From contig NZ_JBLKNW010000002.1 in assembly GCF_051414035.1 (NCBI RefSeq), positions 124,001-188,000 on the forward strand: DNA of 64,000 nt, written 5' to 3'. This DNA is from Halosimplex amylolyticum. Lineage in GTDB: Archaea > Halobacteriota > Halobacteria > Halobacteriales > Haloarculaceae. Each line of letters begins with the position of its first letter. The first letter of the stretch is position 1. Under the pieces are notes generated by a model that worked only from the letters and a program-made list of their open reading frames with translations, ran no database searches and was not told where the DNA came from. Positions 18,138-26,424 of the stretch are shown piece by piece. Position numbers and translations under genes: made by a program.

Positions 18138-18652
18138 TGGACCTCGACTTCGACATCGTCGACCTCCCCGAGACCGACCACCCCGAGGAGGGCGACCGCG
18201 TCCCCGACTTCGAGCGCCCGCTCGTCAACGAGGAGTACTGGGAGGACGTCTCCCTCTCGGCACTGACCGACGAAGGGCCCGTCGTCCTCGTCTTCCACCC
18301 GATGGACGGCGCGTTCCCAGCGACGTACATCTGGAACGAGATCCGTGACCGCGGGTGGCTCGACCGCGACAACTGCGAGATCGTGGGCCTGTCCATCTCC
18401 TCGCCGTACGAGCACGCCGACCTGCTGGAGTCACGAGGGGTCGACGCGCGTCTCTACTCGGACCCCGGAAACGACGTCGCCGAGCAGTTCGACATCGTCA
18501 ACGACCTGGACGGCATGGCCGGCATCGAGGAGCCCCGCCCCGCCGTTTTCGCCCTCGACGAGAAACGGGTCGTCCAGTACGCCTGGGTCGCGTCCCAGTG
18601 GCCCGACTTCCCCGATTACGACGAAGTCGGCGAGGCGATCGAAGAACTGTGA
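18137..18652 (+). CDS. Peroxiredoxin-like protein lacking the usual peroxidatic cysteine
   Basis: This 171-residue protein has the AhpC/TSA fold: GDRVPDFERPL, VVLVFHPMDGAFPATYIWNE, then VGLSISSPYEHADLLES and a C-terminal PAVFALDEKRVVQYAWV. In the segment where peroxiredoxins carry P-x3-T-x2-C, the cysteine is missing (PMDGAFPATY). The only visible Cys is in RDNCEIVG around residue 80. It is coupled to the preceding CPFC glutaredoxin. Either chemistry has moved to another residue, or it is a non-peroxidase binding protein. Confidence 0.8.
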   Translation: MDLDFDIVDLPETDHPEEGDRVPDFERPLVNEEYWEDVSLSALTDEGPVVLVFHPMDGAFPATYIWNEIRDRGWLDRDNCEIVGLSISSPYEHADLLESRGVDARLYSDPGNDVAEQFDIVNDLDGMAGIEEPRPAVFALDEKRVVQYAWVASQWPDFPDYDEVGEAIEEL

Positions 18653-19085
18653 CTTGCGGGGTCGTTTCGGCTATTCTGTGCCTTGCTAGGCGGTGGCGCG
18701 CGCTGTTGCGGCCTCCGTGCCACGACGGAGCCGCGCGAGGGATGAGGAGCGCAGCGGAGCGAGCACCGCAGTCGGTTGGGGAGGTGTGTGGTGCGGTGCT
18801 GTGCGGTGGTGTGGCCGTTTTCCTGGTGGACTGAAAGGGCGAGGCCTGCTCGCGGTGAGCGAAGCGAACGGAGTCGCCTGAGCGGGCACTATCCGAACGG
18901 AGTGAGGATATCCCGCTCGGCGGCCGCGAGCGGGTCGAGGGCTTTCATCGCTTACTGTCTCCACTGCCGGAATCAACTGCTAGCGAGCGGGTCGAGGGCT
19001 TTCGAGCTGGGCACTCACACCCCACAAACCCGGTTACACTGATGTCAGCGCCTACTGAAGTACGACCAGCGCATACAGAGTTCCA
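18653..19085. other. Intergenic region with repeats and palindrome, no gene seen
   Basis: This 433-bp gap has no convincing reading frame. It contains G/T-rich low-complexity sequence (about 18770-18830), an inverted repeat (GAGCGGG at 18880-18886 pairing with CCCGCTC at 18912-18918, with inner ATCC/GGAT pairs) and a 21-bp direct repeat. The AT-richer end near 19020-19085 probably holds the promoter of the dioxygenase-like gene. The layout resembles decayed repetitive intergenic DNA. Confidence 0.6.
18926..19003. repeat. 21-bp direct repeat, two copies 57 bp apart
   Basis: The same 21 bases (beginning GCGAGCGGGTCGAGGG, ending CTTTC) occur at 18926-18946 and 18983-19003. The 36-bp spacer is unrelated. 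The repeat pair lies next to the palindrome at 18880-18918. It could be the trace of a small duplicated or deleted element. Confidence 0.75.
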
Positions 19086-20078
19086 ATGACAGACGACACA
19101 CGGACGCCGGGCATCCACCACGTGACCTGTATCGCGAGCGACCCGCAGCAGAACCTCGACTTCTGGGTCGAGACGCTGGGGCTGCGACTCGTCAAGCGGT
19201 CGATCAACCAGGACGACCCGAGCACCTACCACTTCTTCTTCGCGGACGCGGAGGGGAACCCGGGGACGAGCATGACGTTCTTCCCCTGGGGCGAACAGAC
19301 CGGACAGGGGAAGGTCGGCTCCGGACAGGTCTCCCGCACGGCGTTCCGCGTCCCCCAGGGGAGCCTCGACTACTGGGAGGATCGGTTCGACGACTACGGC
19401 GTCGACTACGACGACCGCGTCGAGCGATTCGGTGAGACCGTACTGCCGTTCCGCGACCCCGACGGGCTCCCGGTGGAACTGGTCGAAGTCGACATTCCCG
19501 AGGACGACCCGACCGTCCCGTGGACGGAGTTCGTGCCCGAAGACGCGGCGATCCGCGGGTTCCACTCGGTGACGCTCTGGCTCGTCGACCCCGAGCCCAC
19601 CGAGGGGCTGCTCCGGCGGATGGGCTTCGAGGAGGTCGGTACCGAGGAGGCCGAGGGCGACACGCCGGGCGACCAGCGGACGCGGTTCGCCGCGCCGGGG
19701 TCGGTCGGGAAGTACGTCGACGTGTTACCGACCGTCCAGAGCGGGCGACAGGGACGGGGCACGGTCCACCACGTCGCGTTCCAGACGCCGACCGACGCGG
19801 ACCAGGAGGCGATCCGCAAGGTCGCCCGTTCGGAGGGGTTGAACCCGACGACGCAGATCGACCGCCACTGGTTCCGGTCGGTGTACTTCCGGGAGCACGG
19901 CGGCATCCTCTTCGAACTCGCGACGAACGGTCCGGGCTACGACAGCGACGAACCGCTCGACGAACTTGGCGGCCGGCTCGTCCTCCCCGGGAAGTTCGAG
20001 GACCGACGCGAGCAGATCGAGGCGAACCTGCCCGACGTGACGATCCCGCGAGCGGAGACCGCGGAAGCCGACGACTGA
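19086..20078 (+). CDS. Ring-cleaving dioxygenase-like protein, two VOC domains (MhqO/PcpA-like)
   Basis: This 330-residue protein has two vicinal-oxygen-chelate domains. The first begins GIHHVTCIASDPQQNLDFW, and the second contains GFHSVTLWL, HHVAFQTPTD and GGILFELATNGPGY. The His, His and Glu positions fit a non-heme Fe(II) 2-His-1-Glu site, as in MhqO, LinE or PcpA hydroquinone dioxygenases. Haloarchaea commonly encode such proteins with unproved substrates; roles in quinone or aromatic detoxification are likely. No aromatic pathway genes are nearby. Confidence 0.83.
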   Translation: MTDDTRTPGIHHVTCIASDPQQNLDFWVETLGLRLVKRSINQDDPSTYHFFFADAEGNPGTSMTFFPWGEQTGQGKVGSGQVSRTAFRVPQGSLDYWEDRFDDYGVDYDDRVERFGETVLPFRDPDGLPVELVEVDIPEDDPTVPWTEFVPEDAAIRGFHSVTLWLVDPEPTEGLLRRMGFEEVGTEEAEGDTPGDQRTRFAAPGSVGKYVDVLPTVQSGRQGRGTVHHVAFQTPTDADQEAIRKVARSEGLNPTTQIDRHWFRSVYFREHGGILFELATNGPGYDSDEPLDELGGRLVLPGKFEDRREQIEANLPDVTIPRAETAEADD

Positions 20079-20152
20079 GCGCGAACGGGGGTCGGGGCCC
20101 GAGAGACGCCCGTCGCGTCACGCTTTTCCCGCCCAGCGTCGGATCCTCGGAT

Positions 20153-20740
20153 ATGAACGACGTGGCGCGGGCGGCGCGGGCGATCGAAGACGGCGAGCTG
20201 GTCGTCTACCCGACGGAGACGGTCTACGGGCTCGGCGCGAACGCCGTCGACGCCGACGCCGTCGAGCGGGTGTTCGCCGTGAAAGGCCGGGCGCGGGACA
20301 AGCCCGTCTCGCTCGGCGTCCCGAGCGTCGAGCGCGCGCGGGAGTACACCGAGCCCACAGAGCGCGAACTGGCGTTCATGCGGGAGTTTCTGCCCGGGCC
20401 GGTCACCGTCGTCGTCGAGCGACGGGAAGTCGTACCCGACGTTCTCACGGCCGGACGCGACCGCGTGGGGGTTCGGGTGCCGGACCACGAGTTGGCGCTC
20501 GAACTGCTCGACGCGAGTGACGCGCCCGTGACGGCCACGAGCGCGAATCTCAGTGGGACCGGGAGCGTTCGCGAGGTCGCCGAGCTGAGCGACGAGGTCC
20601 GCGAGGCGGTAGGCGTCGTGCTCGACGGCGGTCGGACCGACGGGATGGAAAGCACCGTCGTGGACGTCGAGACGGGGGAAATCCATCGCCGCGGCGCGAT
20701 GAGCGCGGAGATCGAATCGTGGCTCGACAGGCACGAGTGA
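20153..20740 (+). CDS. L-threonylcarbamoyladenylate synthase (Sua5/YrdC/TsaC)
   Basis: This 195-residue YrdC-domain protein makes threonylcarbamoyl-AMP from threonine, bicarbonate and ATP, the first step of tRNA t6A37. Hallmarks: LVVYPTETVYGLGANA, the KGRARDKPVSL strand that binds ATP, PGPVTVVVERR, and TATSANLSGTGS. Length matches the short TsaC-like form without the Sua5 C-terminal domain. The ATG at 20153 has a T-rich box about 25-30 bp upstream (CGCTTTTCCCG, about 20121-20131). Confidence 0.92.
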   Translation: MNDVARAARAIEDGELVVYPTETVYGLGANAVDADAVERVFAVKGRARDKPVSLGVPSVERAREYTEPTERELAFMREFLPGPVTVVVERREVVPDVLTAGRDRVGVRVPDHELALELLDASDAPVTATSANLSGTGSVREVAELSDEVREAVGVVLDGGRTDGMESTVVDVETGEIHRRGAMSAEIESWLDRHE

Positions 20741-20968
20741 TCCGCCCTCGCTCGGTGATCCCGCGGGCTTCGGGAGCGATCGGGAGTCGTCTGTTCAGCC
20801 CCGGGGCACACGTCGGGGTCTCGAACAGTGCGCAGAAGTCCGCTGAGACAGACGCTGTACCGAGCGTCAGGAACGGCTCCGGGTGGCGATCTCCATCGCG
20901 AGCGGAGCGGCCGTTCAGCCCCTCCAGCCGTGGACGAACTGCGTCGGTTCGCCCTCGAACGCGTCGGC

Positions 20969-21193
20969 CTACTCCCTCGCCGCTCGGTGGGTGCGGAGTT
21001 GGGCCACCAGCGAAATTCCCACGAAGACAGTCCCGACGACGAGGAAGAGCGTGCCGACCCTCCCGTCGAGGCCGACCGGCCAGTCCCCGTTCAGGCCGTA
21101 GAGCGCGTGAGCGAGAACGCCCGCGACTAGCAGCAAGGAGCCGAGACTCAGAAACGACCCGAGGTTCGGGACCGGCCTGGTAGATTTAGCCAT
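20969..21193 (-). CDS. Small two-helix membrane protein
   Basis: Start at the ATG 21191-21193 gives 74 residues with two hydrophobic helices (LGSFLSLGSLLLVAGVLAHA and VGTLFLVVGTVFVGISLVAQ) and a basic end. Immediately upstream is an AT-rich palindrome ATGATATATCAT (21202-21213), probably part of the promoter. Function unknown. The 228-bp gap between it and the tsaC-like gene holds no other gene. Confidence 0.65.
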   Translation of the reverse strand: MAKSTRPVPNLGSFLSLGSLLLVAGVLAHALYGLNGDWPVGLDGRVGTLFLVVGTVFVGISLVAQLRTHRAARE

Positions 21194-21357
21194 TATTATC
21201 CATGATATATCATACGCCTTGAATACGGATAACCCTTGGCCGAAAACGCGCGGACGATCGACCGTCCCTCGCTCCTGCGCTCGTCGGATCGCGTCGTCGA
21301 CGACGAGCGACCACCGCTGTCGACTGGCCCCGACCGGATCGAGCGAACGGCGGGTCG

Positions 21358-22011
21358 CTAGAGCATCGATTTCAACGATCGAGTGACGACGCCGCACTGG
21401 CCCTGGTACTCGCAGGGCGAGCACTTCTGGCGGTTCGACGTGCGGGAGGGCGGGCCGTCGATGGCGTCGGCCGTCCGGACCGCCGACCGGTACGTCGCCT
21501 TCCGACGGGTGGTCAGGGGCACCTCGCGGACGACGCCGTAGGCGGGGTACTCGGCGAAGGCGGTCTCGACGGTCGTCTCGCGTTCCCAGGCGAGCGCCTT
21601 CGCCGCGGCGACGAGCCGGGCGGTCTGTGGCTCCCAGACGCCCTGCTCGGGCGGAGCGCCGGCGAACACCAGCGACGGCCGGGGCGGTCCCTCCAGCACC
21701 TTGTGTGCGACGCCGCGACACTCCCGGCCCTCCAGCACGACCTCTCGACCGGCGGGGTCGACCAGGTCGTCCCACGCGTCGAGCGTCGCCTGCAAGCGGC
21801 CCAGCCGCGAGCGGTACTGCGTCGGCGTCACCTCGATCGGTGCGGCCTGGATCTCGGGGTCCGACTCCAGCAGTTCCCGGTAGCGGAAGGCCAGGTCCCG
21901 GCGCGCGCGAACTTCCTGGGGGACGTCGTCGTCGGCCGCGGGGTCGCGGTGGCGGTAGTAGAGCTTCCGCGGGCAGTACGCCGCCGTCGCCAGGTCGCGA
22001 AACGTGTGCAT
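21358..22011 (-). CDS. Cas4/Dna2-like Fe-S cluster protein with apparently degenerate nuclease site
   Basis: This 217-residue protein looks like a stand-alone Cas4-type PD-(D/E)XK protein. One cysteine lies near the N-terminus (AAYCPRKLYYRHRD) and three at the C-terminus (KCSPCEYQGQCG), the pattern that binds a 4Fe-4S cluster. In between, where Cas4 has GxIDLV and E-x-K, this protein has RGVAHKVLEG and no clear E-x-K, so the metal-dependent nuclease site may be lost. No CRISPR array or other cas gene is present in the window. It lies next to the cmi4-like gene on the same strand. Confidence 0.75.
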   Translation of the reverse strand: MHTFRDLATAAYCPRKLYYRHRDPAADDDVPQEVRARRDLAFRYRELLESDPEIQAAPIEVTPTQYRSRLGRLQATLDAWDDLVDPAGREVVLEGRECRGVAHKVLEGPPRPSLVFAGAPPEQGVWEPQTARLVAAAKALAWERETTVETAFAEYPAYGVVREVPLTTRRKATYRSAVRTADAIDGPPSRTSNRQKCSPCEYQGQCGVVTRSLKSML

Positions 22012-22107
22012 ACGACGGCGTGGCCGCGCTTTCGGTCATAAATGCTCGCCAGCCCCAACGCTCCCCGACTGCGGCAGTCGCTCGCGCAAAAAACGGAGCG
22101 CCGCTGG

Positions 22108-22707
22108 TCAGAACGAGACGTCGGTTTCGATGTCCTCGGCGGCCTCGTCGAGGCCGTCCTCCGTGATCTGGTCGGTGAAGTGGCCGGAGAGGGCGGCGTC
22201 GGTGAGGATCTCGTCGAATTCGGTCTGATAGCGGTGGTTCGCGGCCCGGGCGGCGTCCTGGGCGGCGACGACGTGCCGGTAGTGGCGGACCGTCGTTTCG
22301 TCGACGCCGAACTCCGCGGCGAGCGTCTCGTCGCTCGCGTCGCGGCGCCGTCGCAACTCGCAGACGTCGAACGGCGCGTCGGTGTCGTCCCCCCGGAGCA
22401 GGTGCAGGTCCATGCGTGCGCGGAACACCTCGTCCTCGGAAATCTCCAGTGCGTCGGCGATCGCCTCGTCGGACTCGTCGTCGTAGAACGCGCGCACGAG
22501 CCGGACGTAGGTCGCCGTCTCGAGATCGGTCGCGAAGTCGTAGCGGCCGGCGAGCGCCTCGATTACCCCCCGCAGGCGCTCCCGGATCGCCTCCTCGTCG
22601 TCCGTCTTCGCGATAGAGCCCCGCTGCTCTTCCTGGCTCTCCGTGACGGTCCCCTCGTCGGAGACGTCCATGAAGATGTCCCGCAGTTCTTCGGTCTTGT
22701 CGTCCAT
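22108..22707 (-). CDS. Conditioned medium-induced protein 4-like HTH protein
   Basis: This 199-residue acidic protein has a helix-turn-helix-like segment (DASDETLAAEFGVDETTVRHY, about residues 130-150) and a second helical recognition-like region (DDESDEAIADALEISEDEVF, about 75-95). It matches haloarchaeal proteins annotated as conditioned medium-induced protein 4. A box TTATTTATGTG (upstream, about 22734-22744) lies 27-37 bp before the ATG at 22705-22707, supporting this start over an ATG 10 codons earlier. DNA-binding is inferred; targets unknown. Confidence 0.78.
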   Translation of the reverse strand: MDDKTEELRDIFMDVSDEGTVTESQEEQRGSIAKTDDEEAIRERLRGVIEALAGRYDFATDLETATYVRLVRAFYDDESDEAIADALEISEDEVFRARMDLHLLRGDDTDAPFDVCELRRRRDASDETLAAEFGVDETTVRHYRHVVAAQDAARAANHRYQTEFDEILTDAALSGHFTDQITEDGLDEAAEDIETDVSF

Positions 22708-22895
22708 CCCCGACCATGAATCCGGGACCGTACACATAAATAATTGTTGACACCTGCGGCCGGACGACCCCCTCGCGCACGCCGCGGATCGACGCCGTCG
22801 GGCGCCCGACCAGCGCCACAGCGCGGCCCCGGCCCAGCGCGAAATCGACAAACTCCGCAACGATTGTGAACTGTTGTCGTGTGAATTCGTAGCAA

Positions 22896-22918
22896 GCTTT
22901 AAGCGGGCGGTTGCCCGC
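22896..22918 (+). promoter_or_regulatory. Promoter box plus GC hairpin before the HdrD-like gene
   Basis: An AT-rich box (GCTTTAAGC, about 22896-22904) lies about 25-30 bp before the ATG at 22927. It runs into a perfect 6-bp inverted repeat, GCGGGC-ggtt-GCCCGC (22903-22918), ending 8 bases before the start codon. The palindrome could be an operator at the transcription start or a short 5' hairpin. Confidence 0.5.
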
Positions 22919-22926
22919 CATCTAGT

Positions 22927-25092
22927 ATGCTCTTGCTCCAGTCGGGCGCGCCGACGCGCCCCACGTTCTGGGGGATCGGTCCGGTCGGGAAGGCGGCCTT
23001 CTACTATCTCGCCGCCCTCGCCATCGTCGTCTTCCTGCTCGGCGCCTACCGCCGCGTCGCCCGCTACGCCGAGGGCGACGAGGACCCCTTCCCCCGACTC
23101 GACGACCTGCCCGGACGGATCGTCGGCGCCGCCGGGACCGTCCTCTCGAACCGGACGCTGCGCGACCGCGACGTGGTCGCGGGCTTCGCCCACGCATTCG
23201 TCCTCTGGGGGTTTCTCACCCTGCTCATCGCGACGACGATCCTCGGCATCGACATGGACTTCTACCAGCCGCTGACCGGCGACTCCTTTTTCGTCGGCGA
23301 CTTCTACCTCTCCTACTCGTTCGTCGTCGACGCGATGGGGCTGCTGTTCGTCGTCGGCCTCGGCGTGCTCCTCTACCGTCGCTACGCCGCGCGCCAGGGC
23401 CGCCTCTGGGGCCGCCACACCAGCGCCGAGGACGATCTGTTCGTCTGGGCGCTGTTCCTGCTGGGCGTCGGCGGCTACCTCACCGAGGGCTTCCGCATCC
23501 TCGGGCAGGGCTACCCGGACTTCGAGACGGTGAGCTTCGTCGGCTGGGCGACCGCCGTCGCCCTCGACGGCGCGGGGATGACCCCGGCGATGGCCGAAGC
23601 GACGTACCCGATCGTCTGGTGGAGCCACTCGATCCTCGCGCTCGCCTTTATCGCCGCGATCCCGATGGGCAAGCCCTTCCACATGCTCTCCTCGTACGCC
23701 AACGTCGTCACGCACGACGAGGACGCGGGCAAGCGCCTGCCGGGCGTCCCCGCCGACCTGGAGGCCACCAACGCCGAGTCCATCGACGACTTCAGCTGGA
23801 AGGAACTGCTCGACCAGGACGCCTGCACCAAGTGCGGCCGCTGTTCCGCGGCCTGCCCGGCCAAGGCCTCCGGCCGCCCGCTCGACCCGCGCGACGTCAT
23901 CCTCGACCTCAAGAACTACCGGGAGGCCCGCGACGCCGGCGCGGAGGAGATCCCCATCGTCACCGACGGGGGTACCTCGGTGATCGCCGCCGAGACGATG
24001 GAGTCGTGCATGGCCTGCATGGCCTGTATGGACGCCTGCCCCGTCGAGATCGAACACCTGAACTCCTTTACCCGGATGAATCGCCAGCTCGTCGACCAGG
24101 GCGACCTCGACCGCAACGTCCAGGACACCTTCCAGAACGTCATGCAGCAGGGCAACACCTTCGGCGAGTCCCAGCGCAACCGCGCCGACTGGGCCGACCC
24201 GCTGGACGCCGAGCTCGCGGACGCCCGCGAGCGATCAGTCGAGTACCTCTGGTACGTCGGCGACTACCCGAGCTTCGACGACCGCAACAAGAAAGTCGCC
24301 CGCTCGCTCGCTCGACTGTTCGAGGAGGCCGACGTGGACTACGGCATCCTCTACGACGACGAGGTGTACGACGGCAACGACGTGCGCCGCGTCGGCGAGG
24401 AGTTCCTCTTCATCGAGCAGGCCGCGACGCTCGTCGACGCCTTCGAAGACTGCGACTTCGAGAAGATCGTCTGCACCGACCCCCACGCCTTCAACACCTT
24501 CGAAAACGAGTACCCCGAGGTCGACTTCGCGGAGTACGCCGACGACCCGATGATGGAGGTGCCCGAGGAGTCCTGGGACGGCGCCCCCGTCTTCCACTGG
24601 ACGCAGGTCGTCGAGGACCTCGTGACCGACGGCCGGCTCGGTCTCCGCGGCGACGAACTCGACTACACCGTCACCTACCACGACCCCTGTCACCTCGGTC
24701 GGTACAACGGCGAGTACGAGGCGCCCCGGGACCTCGTCCGCGCGACCGGCTGCGAACTCGCCGAGATGCCCCGCAACCGCGACGACTCCTTCTGCTGCGG
24801 CGGGGGCGGGGGCGGCCTGTGGATGGAGTTCGACGACGACCCGAAACCCAGCGAGGAACGGCTGCGCGAGGCGCTCGAAGACACGAGCGCCGGCGGGCGG
24901 GTCGAGAAGTTCGTCGTCGCCTGCCCGATGTGTACCACGATGTTCGAGGACGGCCGCAAGACCGGCGGTTTCGAGGACGACATCGAGGTCGTCGACGTGG
25001 CCGAGTTGCTGATCGAGGCCGTCGAGGTCCGGGAGAACGCCGGCGTGGCCGCCGACGAAGCCGGTGCCGCGGAGACGGCGGCCGACGATTGA
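22927..25092 (+). CDS. Membrane-bound HdrD/GlpC-like Fe-S oxidoreductase
   Basis: This 721-residue protein joins about six N-terminal membrane helices (residues 20-265, resembling the nitrate reductase gamma/HdrE fold) to two 4Fe-4S motifs (CTKCGRCSAACP near 299, CMACMACMDACP near 360) and cysteine-rich CCG domains. The second CCG motif is complete (DPCHLGR, CCGGGGGG, CPMC). The first has lost its cysteine pair (DDEVYDGND where CCG is expected). Such proteins pass electrons between a soluble partner, possibly acyl-CoA or lactate/glycolate oxidation, and the quinone pool. The partner is not encoded here. Confidence 0.87.
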   Translation: MLLLQSGAPTRPTFWGIGPVGKAAFYYLAALAIVVFLLGAYRRVARYAEGDEDPFPRLDDLPGRIVGAAGTVLSNRTLRDRDVVAGFAHAFVLWGFLTLLIATTILGIDMDFYQPLTGDSFFVGDFYLSYSFVVDAMGLLFVVGLGVLLYRRYAARQGRLWGRHTSAEDDLFVWALFLLGVGGYLTEGFRILGQGYPDFETVSFVGWATAVALDGAGMTPAMAEATYPIVWWSHSILALAFIAAIPMGKPFHMLSSYANVVTHDEDAGKRLPGVPADLEATNAESIDDFSWKELLDQDACTKCGRCSAACPAKASGRPLDPRDVILDLKNYREARDAGAEEIPIVTDGGTSVIAAETMESCMACMACMDACPVEIEHLNSFTRMNRQLVDQGDLDRNVQDTFQNVMQQGNTFGESQRNRADWADPLDAELADARERSVEYLWYVGDYPSFDDRNKKVARSLARLFEEADVDYGILYDDEVYDGNDVRRVGEEFLFIEQAATLVDAFEDCDFEKIVCTDPHAFNTFENEYPEVDFAEYADDPMMEVPEESWDGAPVFHWTQVVEDLVTDGRLGLRGDELDYTVTYHDPCHLGRYNGEYEAPRDLVRATGCELAEMPRNRDDSFCCGGGGGGLWMEFDDDPKPSEERLREALEDTSAGGRVEKFVVACPMCTTMFEDGRKTGGFEDDIEVVDVAELLIEAVEVRENAGVAADEAGAAETAADD

Positions 25093-25108
25093 GCACACTG
25101 CGGGAACG

Positions 25109-25297
25109 TCATTCGGCGGCGACCGTCCCGGGGTCGAGTCGTTTCGCAACGACCCGGCCGCCGACGACATAGACGGAATCGTCGGCAGACTCGACCAGGG
25201 ACACCCGGGACTCGAACTCCCGTTCGACCATCCGCTCGACGAGCGCGGACTCGCCGATTCGTGCTTTCGTCCGTTCGTCGACGGGGACCGACGCCAT
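25109..25297 (-). CDS. Small acidic protein, unknown
   Basis: This 62-residue protein (MASVPVDERTKARIGESALV...) converges with the Fe-S protein gene. It has an N-terminal helical part and a C-terminal beta-rich part (SVYVVGGRVVAKRL). It could be an antitoxin-like or a conserved haloarchaeal micro-protein, but no family is recognised. The ATG at 25295-25297 is the only good start. Confidence 0.55.
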   Translation of the reverse strand: MASVPVDERTKARIGESALVERMVEREFESRVSLVESADDSVYVVGGRVVAKRLDPGTVAAE

Positions 25298-25467
25298 GGG
25301 CGAGTGTCGCTCACTATCTCGGTTGAACCGTCGCCGGGCCGGCGGTGTTCAGTACAGTGACCGTACCGAGCAGCGGAACTCGCCTGCTGTGACTTTCTGG
25401 ATCAGCGACGACTGGTGCCCGTCGTGGCCTGGCAGTACTACCTGGGCCCCGAGGACACCTGATACCC

Positions 25468-26265
25468 TCAGCGCCGACGCAAGCTCACGAGTGCTGCACC
25501 GAGTAGAGCGACGAGCGTTATCCCAGCTCCGAATCCCGGTCCTGACCCCGTTGCGGTGGCCTGTATGTCACTTTTCTCCTGAACTTCGGGATCTCGCGGA
25601 GCGTAGTCTTCAGCGTCTATCACTCCGTCGCCATCGCTGTCCTGTATACCCTCGCTCGTCTCAGTGTCCCTGTTTTGAGCTGTCGTCGGTGTCTCAGTGG
25701 GCGTCGTCGTCGGCGTTTCGGTCGCTGTTACCGTCGGAGTGTCAGTCGGTGTCGCTGTCGGTGACGGTGTCGGAGTTGACTCGACCAGCGCGGGTGCGTC
25801 GCTGTTGACCCCAATCGACAGATTCCAGGAGTAGGGGAACTCGGCATCTTCCTCGTCGAACTCGTACATGCCGAGACAGAGGACGCCATCTTCTTCAGCG
25901 AATATCTTTGCAGAACCGACGACTCCGCTGTTGAACCCGTTGAGAGCGATATTCCTGGCGTTCGGTTTCGCGTTCTTCGTCTCAGATATACTTTCGTGTA
26001 AGCCATCGATACTCACGTGGAATCTATCCTCCTGTTTCGGCACGAGAACGCGTATGTTCACGTAGTCGCCCTCGTTCAATCTGACGCGTAGAGCGTCTCG
26101 GTCGTCTGGCGTCCCGATGTTCCCCTCGAACGTCCCGCCTCGAACAATATCGCCATCGTCACAGCGATCCGCGTAATCGTCATCGGCCGTCACGGGCTGA
26201 ACAACGGCTGTACTTGCCACAACTACCAAGAGTATTGCTAGGAACAGAGGTTTTATTTGAGACAC
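25468..26265 (-). CDS. PGF-CTERM cell-surface protein
   Basis: This 265-residue secreted protein has a signal peptide (FLAILLVVVASTAVVQPVTA), a beta-rich domain (about residues 40-155), a Thr/Pro-rich stalk (STPTPSPTATPTDTPTV onward, about 160-195), a calcium-binding type repeat (DSDGDGVIDAEDYAPRDPEV) and the C-terminal sorting tail GPGFGAGITLVALLGAAL plus Arg-rich end. PGF-CTERM tails are removed and lipid-anchored by archaeosortase A. The gene is AT-richer than its neighbours, suggesting recent transfer or relaxed selection. Ligand unknown. Confidence 0.85.
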   Translation of the reverse strand: MSQIKPLFLAILLVVVASTAVVQPVTADDDYADRCDDGDIVRGGTFEGNIGTPDDRDALRVRLNEGDYVNIRVLVPKQEDRFHVSIDGLHESISETKNAKPNARNIALNGFNSGVVGSAKIFAEEDGVLCLGMYEFDEEDAEFPYSWNLSIGVNSDAPALVESTPTPSPTATPTDTPTVTATETPTTTPTETPTTAQNRDTETSEGIQDSDGDGVIDAEDYAPRDPEVQEKSDIQATATGSGPGFGAGITLVALLGAALVSLRRR

Positions 26266-26424
26266 GGAGTCAATTGACCAAGTATCGAATTAATAATCTT
26301 CGATATCTTCCATATTCTTCATGGTTAATGCCCCGTCGTTGTCGGCCACCTTGCAAATCTCAGACGAACTGAAGATCGTCGGAGACCCGACACCGTTTAC
26401 CCGCTCTACTCCCTGCGTTCGTCC

